DNA of 20,852 nucleotides, from assembly GCA_964479435.1 (NCBI GenBank), contig CAYZME010000035.1:1-20852 (forward strand). The letters run 5' to 3'. The notes below the pieces were generated by a model. That model saw nothing but the letters and a program-made list of their open reading frames with translations, was not told where the DNA came from and searched no databases. Both the position numbers and the translations under genes were made by a program. This document shows, one piece after another, positions 14,610 through 20,852 of this stretch (positions within the stretch are counted from its first letter, which is position 1; the number at the start of each line of letters is the position of its first letter). Source of the DNA: JAAYKS01 sp964479435. GTDB taxonomy: Bacteria; Bacillota; Clostridia; Saccharofermentanales; UBA5734.

Positions 14610-15992
14610 TCAGGCGATCAGCTCGTCCTTTAGGATCAGGCGCGGCGGCTGGCGCTCAGTGATGCTCTCGCGGGTGATGACGCATTGGGCGACATCACTG
14701 CGGGAGGGGATGTCATACATGACATCCAACATGATCTCCTCGAGGATGGCGCGCAAGCCTCGCGCGCCGGTGCTGCGCTCCATCGCCAGCTTGGCGATGG
14801 CCTCGATCGCGGCTTCCTCGAACTCCAGCTCGACACCGTCCATATCCAGCATCTTGCGATACTGTTTGAGCAGCGCGTTGCGGGGTTCTTTGAGGATGCG
14901 CACCAGCGCGGCGCTGTCCAGCCCGCTGAGCGAAGCGACCACCGGCACCCGGCCGATAAACTCGGGGATCAGGCCGTACTTGATCAGGTCCTGCGGCAAC
15001 ACGGACGCCAGCAGCGTGCCCAGCGGCAGGTCGCGCCGGCTGTCCGAAACCGCGCCAAAACCCATCGTTTTGACGCCGATGCGATCCTGGATGATCGCGT
15101 CCAGGCCGTCAAAGGCCCCGCCGCAGATAAACAGGATGTTGGTCGTGTCGATCTGCAAAAAGTCCTGATGGGGGTGCTTGCGGCCGCCCTGGGGCGGGAC
15201 GTTGGCGACGGTGCTTTCCAGGATTTTGAGCAACGCCTGCTGCACGCCCTCCCCACTGACATCGCGGGTGATCGAGACGTTCTCGGACTTGCGGGCGATC
15301 TTGTCGATCTCGTCGATGTAGATGATGCCCCGCTGGGCGCGCTCGATGTTGTAGTCGGCGTTTTGGATCAGCCGCAACAGGATGTTTTCGACGTCCTCCC
15401 CGACATAACCGGCCTCGGTCAAGGCGGTGGCGTCGGCGATCGCGAAGGGAACATCGAGAATCCGGGCCAGCGTTTGGGCCAGATAGGTCTTGCCGCAACC
15501 GGTCGGGCCGATCATCAGGATGTTGCTCTTGCTGAGCTCGACCTCGTCGCTTGCGGCCGGCTGGGCTTTGCCGCGGCGCGCGCCCTTGGCGCGGGCGGTG
15601 CGGCGCTGCTGGCGATCGCGCGCCTCCTGGTTGGCGTACACGCGCTTGTAGTGGTTATACACGGCCACCGCCAGCAAACGCTTGGCGCGGTCCTGGCCGA
15701 TCACATACTCGTCCAACGATTCTTTGAGCTCGGCGGGGGACGGCAATTCATCCAGCGAGGGCGGCGGCGACGCCTCCGACTCGCGCTCCGTCCCGTCGGC
15801 GTGCAAAATTTCATCGCACAGTGTCACACATTCATTGCAAATAAAGACACCCGGCCCTGCGATCAGCCGCTCGACCTGGCTCTCGTCTTTGCCGCAAAAC
15901 GAACACTCGATTCGCATCTGGTCGACACCGGACGTGCGGCCGCCTTTGCCTTTGCCGCCGCTTTTGCCGCCCTTGTCTCCATTGTCTGACAT
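14610..15992 (-). CDS. clpX: ATP-dependent Clp protease ATP-binding subunit ClpX
   Basis: AAA+ unfoldase that feeds substrates to ClpP; 460 residues. Zinc-binding domain cysteines are at 30, 33, 52 and 55 (CSFCGK, CNEC). Next come Walker A GPTGCGKT (162-169), the pore loop GYVGEDVE, Walker B IIYIDEIDKIA, the RKH loop GGRKHPHQDF, the ClpP-contact loop as MGFGA (usual IGF), and sensor-2 STGARGLRAILEE. Two oddities: a Gly/Lys-rich 25-residue N-terminal extension before the zinc domain, and an Arg/Ala-rich insert (about residues 121-148) between the first helix and the P-loop strand, roughly 20 residues longer than in E. coli or B. subtilis. It starts 3 bases after clpP and ends in a terminator. 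Confidence 0.97.
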   Translation of the reverse strand: MSDNGDKGGKSGGKGKGGRTSGVDQMRIECSFCGKDESQVERLIAGPGVFICNECVTLCDEILHADGTERESEASPPPSLDELPSPAELKESLDEYVIGQDRAKRLLAVAVYNHYKRVYANQEARDRQQRRTARAKGARRGKAQPAASDEVELSKSNILMIGPTGCGKTYLAQTLARILDVPFAIADATALTEAGYVGEDVENILLRLIQNADYNIERAQRGIIYIDEIDKIARKSENVSITRDVSGEGVQQALLKILESTVANVPPQGGRKHPHQDFLQIDTTNILFICGGAFDGLDAIIQDRIGVKTMGFGAVSDSRRDLPLGTLLASVLPQDLIKYGLIPEFIGRVPVVASLSGLDSAALVRILKEPRNALLKQYRKMLDMDGVELEFEEAAIEAIAKLAMERSTGARGLRAILEEIMLDVMYDIPSRSDVAQCVITRESITERQPPRLILKDELIA

Positions 15993-15995
15993 GTC

Positions 15996-16580
15996 TTACC
16001 CTCTCTTTTCCATGACATGGTCGATCAGGCCATACGCGACGGCTTCATCCGCCGTCATCCAGGTGTCGCGCTCCGTGTCGGCGGCGATCTTCTCGATCGG
16101 CTGCCCCGTCCGCTCGGATAGGATGGTGTTGAGTCGCTGGCGGATACGCAGGATGTGAGCCGCCGCGATCTGAATGTCCGTCGCCTGGCCCTGGGCGCCG
16201 CCGGAAGGCTGGTGGATCATGATTTCGGCATTGGGCAAAGCGAAACGCTTGCCCGGGGCCCCGGCCGCGAGCAGAAACGCGCCCATGCTGGCGGCCATGC
16301 CCATACAAATGGTCTGGACGTCGGGTTTGATATGCTGCATGGTGTCATAAATCATCAAACCGGACGTAATCTCGCCACCCGGGCTGTTGATATAAAACTG
16401 GATGTCCTTGTCCGGGTCTTCCGCGGCCAGAAATAACATCTGGGCGGTGACCAGGCTGGCGGTGACGGAATTGACGTCCTCGCTCAACATGATGATGCGC
16501 TCTTTGAGCAGACGGGAAAAAATATCGTAGGACCGCTCTCCGCGATTGGTCTGTTCGACAACGATCGGTACCAGGCTCAT
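15996..16580 (-). CDS. clpP: ATP-dependent Clp protease proteolytic subunit ClpP
   Basis: Serine peptidase forming the 14-mer degradation chamber; 194 residues from the chosen start, the usual size. The triad is visible: Ser98 in GMAASMGAFLL, His123 in IMIHQPSGG, and Asp172 in ERDTWM. Other signatures are SLVPIVVEQTNRGERSYDI, FYINSPGGEITSG and LLAAGAPGKRFALP. ATG 16580 is favoured by AAGGAG about 7 bases upstream; an in-frame start at 16670 would add 30 unrelated residues. A strong promoter with a CtsR-like tandem heptad at its -35 region lies upstream, suggesting heat-shock control. clpX follows after 3 bases. Confidence 0.97.
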   Translation of the reverse strand: MSLVPIVVEQTNRGERSYDIFSRLLKERIIMLSEDVNSVTASLVTAQMLFLAAEDPDKDIQFYINSPGGEITSGLMIYDTMQHIKPDVQTICMGMAASMGAFLLAAGAPGKRFALPNAEIMIHQPSGGAQGQATDIQIAAAHILRIRQRLNTILSERTGQPIEKIAADTERDTWMTADEAVAYGLIDHVMEKRG

Positions 16581-16672
16581 ATGCTTACACTCCTTCCGGG
16601 ACCAGCAGGCCGCCCCTGCTTTTTCAGACGAAAACCGGGAGTCGGCCGCGCACTTTTCCAATAAGTACACCC

Positions 16673-16701
16673 ACTATACGCTCAATGTCAAAGAATGTCA
16701 A
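16673..16701 (-). promoter_or_regulatory. Promoter of clpP-clpX
   Basis: On the minus strand TTGACA (16701-16696) and TATAGT (16678-16673) are 17 bases apart, close to consensus. A second TTGACA copy lies 10 bases downstream (16691-16686). The predicted start gives a leader of about 85 bases before clpP. The promoter sits in the 170-base tig-clpP gap; no tig terminator is visible, so read-through from tig is also possible. Confidence 0.8.
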
Positions 16702-16702
16702 A
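16686..16702 (+). promoter_or_regulatory. CtsR-like operator overlapping the clpP promoter
   Basis: The + strand reads TGTCAAA-GAA-TGTCAAA, two identical heptads spaced by 3. The CtsR consensus in Bacillota is RGTCAAA-NAN-RGTCAAA, so only the first base of each heptad differs. It overlaps the -35 region of the clpP promoter, where a repressor would block RNA polymerase. No ctsR gene is in the window, so the regulator is inferred. Confidence 0.6.
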
Positions 16703-16750
16703 GGTTTGATGGCCGGCTTTTGCGCCTCGCCATCTGCCTCGGTTAAAATC

Positions 16751-18103
16751 CTAAGCTTGCGCCGTTTCCGTGTCCGCTGCCGCGTCCGTTTCCGCGTCCG
16801 CTGCCGCTGCCGGCGGCGCGACCGCGACCGCCTGTTCTGTCAGCTGCTCGACCGTTTTGCGAACGGCGATGCCATCCCGGACATAGTGGTTGTCGCCCGC
16901 GAACATCCGCTCGCGGATTTCTTCTGACGGCAGGCTGTACATCTTGGCCATCCGCTCGACTTCTTCTTCGATATCCGCTTCCGCCACCTCGACTTGCTCG
17001 GCTTTGGCGATGGCTTCCAGCACGAGCTGGGTGCGCACGCGCTCGGCGGCGGCGTCGCGGAGGCCTTCGCGGAATTCCTCGCGGGTCTTGCCCATATATT
17101 GGAGATAGGTATCGAGCTCGATCCCCTGGTAACGCATCTCCATCGCCTGGTTCTCCAGCATGGTGTCGATTTCGGTTTCGATCATGACCTCGGGCACATC
17201 GACGGTGGCGTTGGCGACGACCGCGCGCACGACGTTGTTCTCAAAATCGGCACGGGTGCGGGTGGCGGCCCCTTCTTCACGCTGGGCGCGGATGCTGGCG
17301 CGGTAATCCGCGAGTGTGTCGAATTCGCTGACGTCCTTGGCGAATTCGTCGTCCAGCTCGGGGAGCTCGCGGAATTTGATCGAATGGATTTTGACCTGGA
17401 ACATGGCCGCTTTGCCCTGGAGGTCCTCGTTGCCGTATTCCTCGGGGAATGTGACGTTCACTTCGCACGCGTCGCCGGCGGACTTGCCCACCAGCTGCTC
17501 CTCAAACCCCGGGATAAAGGTCCCCGACCCGACGCGCAGGTCATATTCGGAGCCCTTGCCGCCATCGAACGCGACGCCGTCCACAAACCCTTCGTAGTCG
17601 ATGTTGGCGACATCGCCGTCCTGAATCGGGCGATCCTCGACGGGGACGAGGCGGGAGTTGCGCTCGCGGACGCGGGTGATTTCGTCGTCGATTTCCTGTT
17701 CGGTGACCGGGTACTCCGGTTTGACCGCTTCGACGCCCATATATTGCCCCAGCGTGACTTCGGGCTTGACCGTGATGGAGACGGTAAACTGCAGGCCGTT
17801 GTCGCCGCCGATCGCCGTGATGTCGATATCCGGCCGCGAGACCGGGTCCAGCCCGTGCTCTTCGATCGCCGCCTGGTAGGCCGGGTTGGCGGCCAGGTCG
17901 ATGGCGTCGTCATACAAGACACCCTCGCCATAATATTTGGTCACCAGCGCCATCGGGGCCTTGCCCTTGCGGAAGCCCGGGATGGTAAACCGCTTGGCGT
18001 TCTTGACATATGCCTGCGTCATCGCTTGGCGAAACGCCTCCGGCGAAACCTCGATGGCGAGGGTAACTACGTTATTTTCTTTTTTCTCTACTGTCGCGCC
18101 CAT
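16751..18103 (-). CDS. tig: Trigger factor, ribosome-associated chaperone/PPIase
   Basis: First chaperone met by nascent chains; about 450 residues from the chosen start. Order: N-terminal ribosome-binding domain with PGFRKGKAP, an FKBP-type prolyl isomerase domain (DGDVANIDYEGFVDGVAFDG to KIHSIKF), and the long helical C-terminal arms. The last 25 or so residues are an acidic Ala/Asp/Glu/Thr tail, part of it encoded by a 12-base repeat. The internal ATG near 18103 is preferred because GGAGG lies 5 bases before it; a longer in-frame ATG at 18142 adds 13 residues with no ribosome binding site. It lies upstream of clpP-clpX on the same strand, the common tig-clpP-clpX order, and diverges from dinB. 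Confidence 0.96.
   Translation of the reverse strand: MGATVEKKENNVVTLAIEVSPEAFRQAMTQAYVKNAKRFTIPGFRKGKAPMALVTKYYGEGVLYDDAIDLAANPAYQAAIEEHGLDPVSRPDIDITAIGGDNGLQFTVSITVKPEVTLGQYMGVEAVKPEYPVTEQEIDDEITRVRERNSRLVPVEDRPIQDGDVANIDYEGFVDGVAFDGGKGSEYDLRVGSGTFIPGFEEQLVGKSAGDACEVNVTFPEEYGNEDLQGKAAMFQVKIHSIKFRELPELDDEFAKDVSEFDTLADYRASIRAQREEGAATRTRADFENNVVRAVVANATVDVPEVMIETEIDTMLENQAMEMRYQGIELDTYLQYMGKTREEFREGLRDAAAERVRTQLVLEAIAKAEQVEVAEADIEEEVERMAKMYSLPSEEIRERMFAGDNHYVRDGIAVRKTVEQLTEQAVAVAPPAAAADAETDAAADTETAQA
16772..16807. repeat. Three 12-base repeats encoding the trigger-factor tail
   Basis: GTCCGCTGCCGC, GTCCGTTTCCGC and GTCCGCTGCCGC lie in tandem. On the minus strand they encode Ala/Asp/Thr/Glu residues of the acidic C-terminal tail of Tig. 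Units 1 and 3 are identical. The repeat is in frame, so copy-number change would alter only tail length. Confidence 0.7.
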
Positions 18104-18163
18104 GATGTCCTCCGCGGATCGATAAATCCTGTCTGCTTTCATTGTCTGCCAAAATGCTTGAAA

Positions 18164-18196
18164 AGTATATCATAGGCGGTCAGGTTGAACAAGCAA
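18164..18196 (-). promoter_or_regulatory. Promoter region of tig
   Basis: Two overlapping candidates occur on the minus strand: TTGTTC (18192-18187) with TATACT (18169-18164), spacer 17, and TTGCTT (18196-18191) with TATGAT (18174-18169), spacer 16. Either would start transcription just upstream of tig. It is divergent from the dinB promoter some 30 bases away. Confidence 0.6.
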
Positions 18197-18227
18197 ACCC
18201 AGGGCGCGCCCAAGGGGCGATTGGCCC

Positions 18228-18255
18228 TTGAAATTTTCATCGGGCGTGCTATGAT
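18228..18255 (+). promoter_or_regulatory. Promoter of the dinB operon
   Basis: TTGAAA (18228-18233), a 16-base spacer and TATGAT (18250-18255) form a strong housekeeping-type promoter. The start site falls on the LexA-type box at 18262-18273. An inverted repeat CAAGGG...CCCTTG (18211-18230) touches the -35 box. Confidence 0.8.
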
Positions 18256-18261
18256 GAAAAC

Positions 18262-18273
18262 GAACGTTTGTTC
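18262..18273 (+). promoter_or_regulatory. LexA-type SOS box
   Basis: GAAC-GTTT-GTTC preceded by C matches the Gram-positive LexA (DinR) core GAAC-N4-GTTC with both arms perfect. It lies 7 bases past the -10 box and 22 bases before the dinB GTG, an ideal repressor position. No lexA gene is visible in the window. Confidence 0.8.
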
Positions 18274-18295
18274 TGTTTGAGGAGGGACCCCGGCG

Positions 18296-19537
18296 GTGAA
18301 CCCCGTGATTTTACACTCCGATTTAAACAACTTTTACGCCTCGGTCGAGTGCCTGCACCGCCCCGATGTCGCCGGGCAGCCGGTCGCCGTGGGCGGCGAT
18401 CCGCTGTTGCGGCACGGCATCGTGCTGGCTAAAAACAACTTGGCCAAAAAGGCCGGCGTCCGCACCGGGGAGGCGTTGTGGCAGGCGCGGCAGAAGTGTC
18501 CCGGGCTGGTGACGCTGCCCCCCAATTACCCGCTGTATTTGCGGGTCGCGCGCAAGGCCCGCGCCATTTACGCCGACTACACCGACCGGGTCGAGCCGTT
18601 CGGCCTGGACGAAGCCTGGCTGGACGTATCGGCGCCCGGGATGAACGCGCAAAGCGCCACCGCGCTCGCCGACCGCATCCGCGCGCGCATCCGCGAGGAG
18701 CTGGGTGTGACGGCTTCGGTCGGCGTCAGCTTCAACAAGATCTTTGCCAAGCTGGGTTCGGACATGAAAAAGCCCGACGCCACCACGCCGGTGTTGCGCG
18801 CCAGCTTTCGCGACCAGATCTGGCCTTTGCCGGTGGAGTCGCTGTTGTATGTCGGCCCCGCCACCACCCGCAAGCTGCGCCGGATCGGCATCCTGACGAT
18901 CGGCGAGCTGGCGGCGCTGGACGTGGGCTATTTACACCGCATGCTGGGCAAATGGGGGGAGGTGCTGAACCGCTTTGCCAACGGCGAGGACCACTCGCCG
19001 GTCGCGCTCACCGGCGACAGCGACCCGATCAAAAGCATCGGCAACAGCACGACCACCCCGCGCGATCTGACGTGCGCCGCCGATGTACAGATGGTGGTCT
19101 ATGTCTTGGCCGAAAGCGTCGCCGCCCGCCTGCGCGAGCACGGGTTTTTGGCCCGCACCGTCCAGCTGTATGTGCGCGACAGCGAGCTCGAATCCTTTGA
19201 ACGCCAGTGCCGCCTGCGCCGGCCGACCCGGCTGGCCACCGAGCTGGCTGACGCGGCCATGGCGCTGTTTGGCGCCAACTACACCTGGCACCGCCCCATC
19301 CGCAGCGTCGGTGTGCGCGCCGCCGATCTCGACGCCGAGCGCCTGGGGATCCAGCTCACGTTGCTGGACGACGAACGGCGCCGGGCGCGCCTCGAGCGTT
19401 TGGAGTACACCGTCGACGACCTGCGGCGCCGCTTTGGGCACCACAGCATCCAGCGGGCTCTGTTGCTGGGGGATCGGCCGCTGGGCGGCCTCAACCCCAA
19501 AGAAGACCACGTCATCCACCCTGTGGGGTATTTTTGA
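18296..19537 (+). CDS. dinB: Y-family DNA polymerase (Pol IV/DinB type)
   Basis: Translesion polymerase, 413 residues. Catalytic acids: Asp9 in LHSDLNNFYASVE, and Asp105 and Glu106 in FGLDEAWLDV; the presumed steric gate is Tyr14. Other palm and finger signatures are HGIVLAKNNLAKKAGVRTGE and GVSFNKIFAKLGSDMKKPDA. The little-finger domain follows the thumb (YVGPATTRKLRRIGILTIGE). This DLNNFYASVE subtype resembles Clostridia DinB rather than the E. coli form. The start is GTG 18296 with GGAGGG about 9 bases upstream. The promoter overlaps a LexA box, so SOS induction is expected. It is followed at 49 bases by a small unknown gene and then an SRAP gene. Confidence 0.95.
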   Translation: MNPVILHSDLNNFYASVECLHRPDVAGQPVAVGGDPLLRHGIVLAKNNLAKKAGVRTGEALWQARQKCPGLVTLPPNYPLYLRVARKARAIYADYTDRVEPFGLDEAWLDVSAPGMNAQSATALADRIRARIREELGVTASVGVSFNKIFAKLGSDMKKPDATTPVLRASFRDQIWPLPVESLLYVGPATTRKLRRIGILTIGELAALDVGYLHRMLGKWGEVLNRFANGEDHSPVALTGDSDPIKSIGNSTTTPRDLTCAADVQMVVYVLAESVAARLREHGFLARTVQLYVRDSELESFERQCRLRRPTRLATELADAAMALFGANYTWHRPIRSVGVRAADLDAERLGIQLTLLDDERRRARLERLEYTVDDLRRRFGHHSIQRALLLGDRPLGGLNPKEDHVIHPVGYF

Positions 19538-19586
19538 AAATCGCCGCGGACGGTACAGGCCGGCGCGTACGGCGGGAGGCAGGCAG

Positions 19587-19877
19587 ATGAAAGAGCACCG
19601 GTACGACAATAAGGATAAAATATACATCAGGGTCGCGGCCGTATTCCACGAAGACGGGCGCTTGCGCCCCGTTTCTTTCCTTGCGGACGGCGGGCACAAG
19701 ATCCGCATCGACCGCATCCTGGACATCCGCCCGGCCGCCAGCCTCAAAGCGGGCGGTTTGGGCATCCGCTACCGCTGCGTAGCCGACGGCCGAACCCTCC
19801 ACCTCTTCTACGAGGAGGACCGGTGGTTTATGGAGAGAGGAGAGATGGGTCCATGTGCGGACGATATTCTGTCATAA
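19587..19877 (+). CDS. Uncharacterised 96-residue protein linked to dinB and SRAP
   Basis: I do not recognise a named family with confidence, although similar small proteins next to dinB occur in Clostridia as far as I recall. It is soluble, charged and probably beta-rich: KIYIRVAAVFHEDGRLRPVS, then KIRIDRILDIRPAASLKAGG (residues 43-62), then IRYRCVADGRTLHLFYEEDR and WFME. The RILD/ASLKAGG stretch looks like a conserved core. No Cys cluster, signal peptide or membrane segment. GGGAGG lies 7 bases before ATG 19587. It overlaps the SRAP gene by 25 bases in another frame, so the two are tightly coupled. By context it should act in DNA damage tolerance; no activity is demonstrated by sequence. 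Confidence 0.85.
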   Translation: MKEHRYDNKDKIYIRVAAVFHEDGRLRPVSFLADGGHKIRIDRILDIRPAASLKAGGLGIRYRCVADGRTLHLFYEEDRWFMERGEMGPCADDILS

Positions 19878-20479
19878 CCGAAGAAGAAGCCATCGAGATG
19901 CAGGCCATTCTCGCCGAGATCAACCGCCGCTACACCGGCGACCCGCGTTTGGCGGCTTTGCGTACCGGCGAGATCTTCCCGACCCAGACGGTGCCCATCC
20001 TGGCCCCCGCGCGCGACGGGCACACCCGCCCGGCGCTGATGCGCTGGGGCTTTCCCCGCCCGCGGGGCACCGGTGTCGTCATCAACGCGCGCAGTGAAAG
20101 CGTACTGGAGCGCCCGATGTTCCGTTCCGCCTTTTTTACCCGGCGCTGCGTCGTCCCTTCCACAGGGTTCTACGAGTGGCGCTACGAGGCCGGGCACAAG
20201 CGAGGACAAAAAATGTGGCTGCGCCTGCCCGACCAGCCGATGCTCTACATGGCGGGGTTGTACGGCTTCTTCCCCGACGCCCGCGACCCGGACGCGGGCG
20301 GCTATACCGGCTTTGTCATTCTCACCACCGCCGCCAACGCCAGCGTCGCCCCCCTCCACGACCGCATGCCCCTGATTTTGCTCCACGACCAGATCGACCC
20401 GTGGCTGCGCGAACGGTCGGCCGCGCAAGCTTTGGTCGCGGCGCCTTGCGCGCATCCACTCACGGTTGTTCCGGCTTGA
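19853..20479 (+). CDS. SRAP/HMCES (YedK-like) abasic-site processing protein
   Basis: SOS-response-associated peptidase family; these proteins crosslink to abasic sites in single-stranded DNA through the N-terminal cysteine and shield them. 208 residues. Key residues are present: Met1-Cys2 in MCGRYSV (Met is removed), Asn78 and Arg80 in VINARSES, Glu108 in PSTGFYEWR, and His169 in APLHDRMPLIL. ATG 19853 is certain because Cys2 must become the N-terminus; an upstream in-frame GTG at 19823 would bury it. GAGAGGAGAG provides the ribosome binding site. It is the third gene of the dinB operon. The mntP -35 box overlaps its stop codon. Confidence 0.95.
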   Translation: MCGRYSVITEEEAIEMQAILAEINRRYTGDPRLAALRTGEIFPTQTVPILAPARDGHTRPALMRWGFPRPRGTGVVINARSESVLERPMFRSAFFTRRCVVPSTGFYEWRYEAGHKRGQKMWLRLPDQPMLYMAGLYGFFPDARDPDAGGYTGFVILTTAANASVAPLHDRMPLILLHDQIDPWLRERSAAQALVAAPCAHPLTVVPA

Positions 20480-20504
20480 CAGGCCCCGCGCGCTCTTCTA
20501 GAAT
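20476..20504 (+). promoter_or_regulatory. Promoter of mntP
   Basis: TTGACA (20476-20481), a 17-base spacer and TAGAAT (20499-20504) give a near-consensus promoter. The -35 box overlaps the SRAP stop codon TGA (20477-20479). It would yield a leader of about 50 bases, too short for a yybP-ykoY manganese riboswitch. Confidence 0.75.
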
Positions 20505-20517
20505 CGGCATTGTCGCG

Positions 20518-20538
20518 CGTGCGCCGTGCCGGTGCGCG
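20518..20538 (+). other. Hairpin in the mntP leader
   Basis: CGTGCGCC, loop GTGCC, GGTGCGCG forms an 8-bp stem with two G-T pairs, between the promoter and the AGGAG of mntP. TTTTATA follows 8 bases later. It may be a weak attenuator or only a stable leader structure in GC-rich sequence. Confidence 0.35.
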
Positions 20539-20562
20539 GATCGCGTTTTATAGGAGCAAGTG

Positions 20563-20852
20563 ATGGATTTTCTCTCGATCTTTCTGATCGCGGTCAGCCT
20601 GGCGATGGACGCGCTCGCCGCGGCGCTCTCCACCGGGATGTGTGTCGGCAAAACCTGTTGGCGGGACGCGGCGCGGATCGGGCTGTATTTTGGCGGTTTT
20701 CAATTCGCCATGACGCTGGCCGGCTGGTTGTTGGGCTGCTCGGTCTCGTCGTTCATCGGCCAGGTGGATCACTGGATCGCCTTTGGCCTGTTGCTGTTCA
20801 TCGGCTACCTGGGCAAAATTTCCCAGGATTATGAATTGCAGGAATATGTTGT
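20563..20852 (+). CDS. mntP: Manganese efflux pump MntP, truncated by the window edge
   Basis: The first 96 residues and part of a codon are present; the gene runs off the right edge. MntP (DUF204) is an inner-membrane Mn2+ exporter of about 190 residues. The N-terminal helix has the family motif SLAMDALAAALSTG with the conserved membrane Asp. A second hydrophobic segment (IGLYFGGFQFAMTLAGWLLG) and a third (HWIAFGLLLFIGYLGKI) follow with the expected spacing. TAGGAG lies 7 bases before ATG 20563. It has its own promoter, so it need not share the SOS control of the upstream operon. Confidence 0.93.
   Translation, partial: MDFLSIFLIAVSLAMDALAAALSTGMCVGKTCWRDAARIGLYFGGFQFAMTLAGWLLGCSVSSFIGQVDHWIAFGLLLFIGYLGKISQDYELQEYV

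Noticed and set aside
14685..15989. A 434-codon open frame on the + strand opposite clpX
   Set aside because: It is exactly antisense to a gene with every ClpX motif. Long shadow frames are expected in GC-rich coding DNA, and the translation has no recognisable domain.
16994..18175. A 393-codon open frame on the + strand opposite tig
   Set aside because: Antisense shadow of a clear trigger-factor gene; no ribosome binding site and no domain.
19083..19586. A long + strand frame running from inside dinB into the small unknown gene
   Set aside because: The part inside dinB is an out-of-frame shadow. The ribosome binding site and sequence character place the true start at ATG 19587.
20505..20562. 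yybP-ykoY manganese riboswitch before mntP
   Set aside because: The leader of about 50 bases is too short for the two-arm aptamer, and its conserved loops are not seen.

Overview
The window is GC-rich bacterial chromosome, densely packed, with no rRNA, tRNA, CRISPR array, insertion sequence or prophage gene that I can see. It is most likely from a high-GC member of the Bacillota (Firmicutes), probably Clostridia-like. The evidence is gene content and order. Reading leftward, the run decarboxylase (YaaO type), tmk, darA, holB, ricT, rsmI, metG, tatD reproduces the order of the Bacillus subtilis yaaO-yabD region. DarA (cyclic-di-AMP receptor) and RicT are typical of this phylum. A GAAC-N4-GTTC LexA-type box and a CtsR-like tandem heptad also fit. 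Class and genus cannot be fixed from the sequence alone.

Left arm, all minus strand. (i) Bases 1-78 hold a good promoter aimed out of the left edge. (ii) tatD and metG are driven by a clear promoter with a perfect 24-bp palindrome in the leader. (iii) rsmI has a degraded or missing start. (iv) A 2[4Fe-4S] ferredoxin has its own promoter and a strong terminator. (v) ricT, holB, darA and tmk overlap or nearly touch. (vi) Upstream of them are an Orn/Lys/Arg decarboxylase and a long, disordered, polybasic protein of unknown function. (vii) Next comes a folate block, folE-folP-folB-folK, in which FolK is fused in frame to a biotin-protein ligase. (viii) Then come an AraC-family regulator and a kinase-fold protein that has lost several catalytic motifs. 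(ix) The block begins with the protein-quality-control genes tig, clpP and clpX; clpX ends in a terminator.

The strand switches at about 18.14-18.30 kb, where tig and dinB diverge. The plus-strand dinB unit has a textbook promoter with a LexA box over the transcription start. It contains dinB (Y-family polymerase), an uncharacterised 96-residue protein, and an SRAP/HMCES/YedK abasic-site shield gene, so it looks like a compact SOS damage-tolerance operon. A separate promoter overlapping the SRAP stop codon drives mntP (manganese efflux), which is cut by the right edge.

Most of the window is housekeeping. Points worth a second look are the FolK-BirA fusion, the SOS operon with its unknown middle gene, the probable pseudokinase, the rsmI start defect, the metG leader palindrome, and the CtsR-like operator on the clpP promoter. 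Long open frames opposite clpX, tig, the decarboxylase and others are GC-rich antisense shadows. No stretch over about 300 bases lacks a gene; the longest intergenic gaps are about 100-170 bases and are described as promoters, terminators or leaders.
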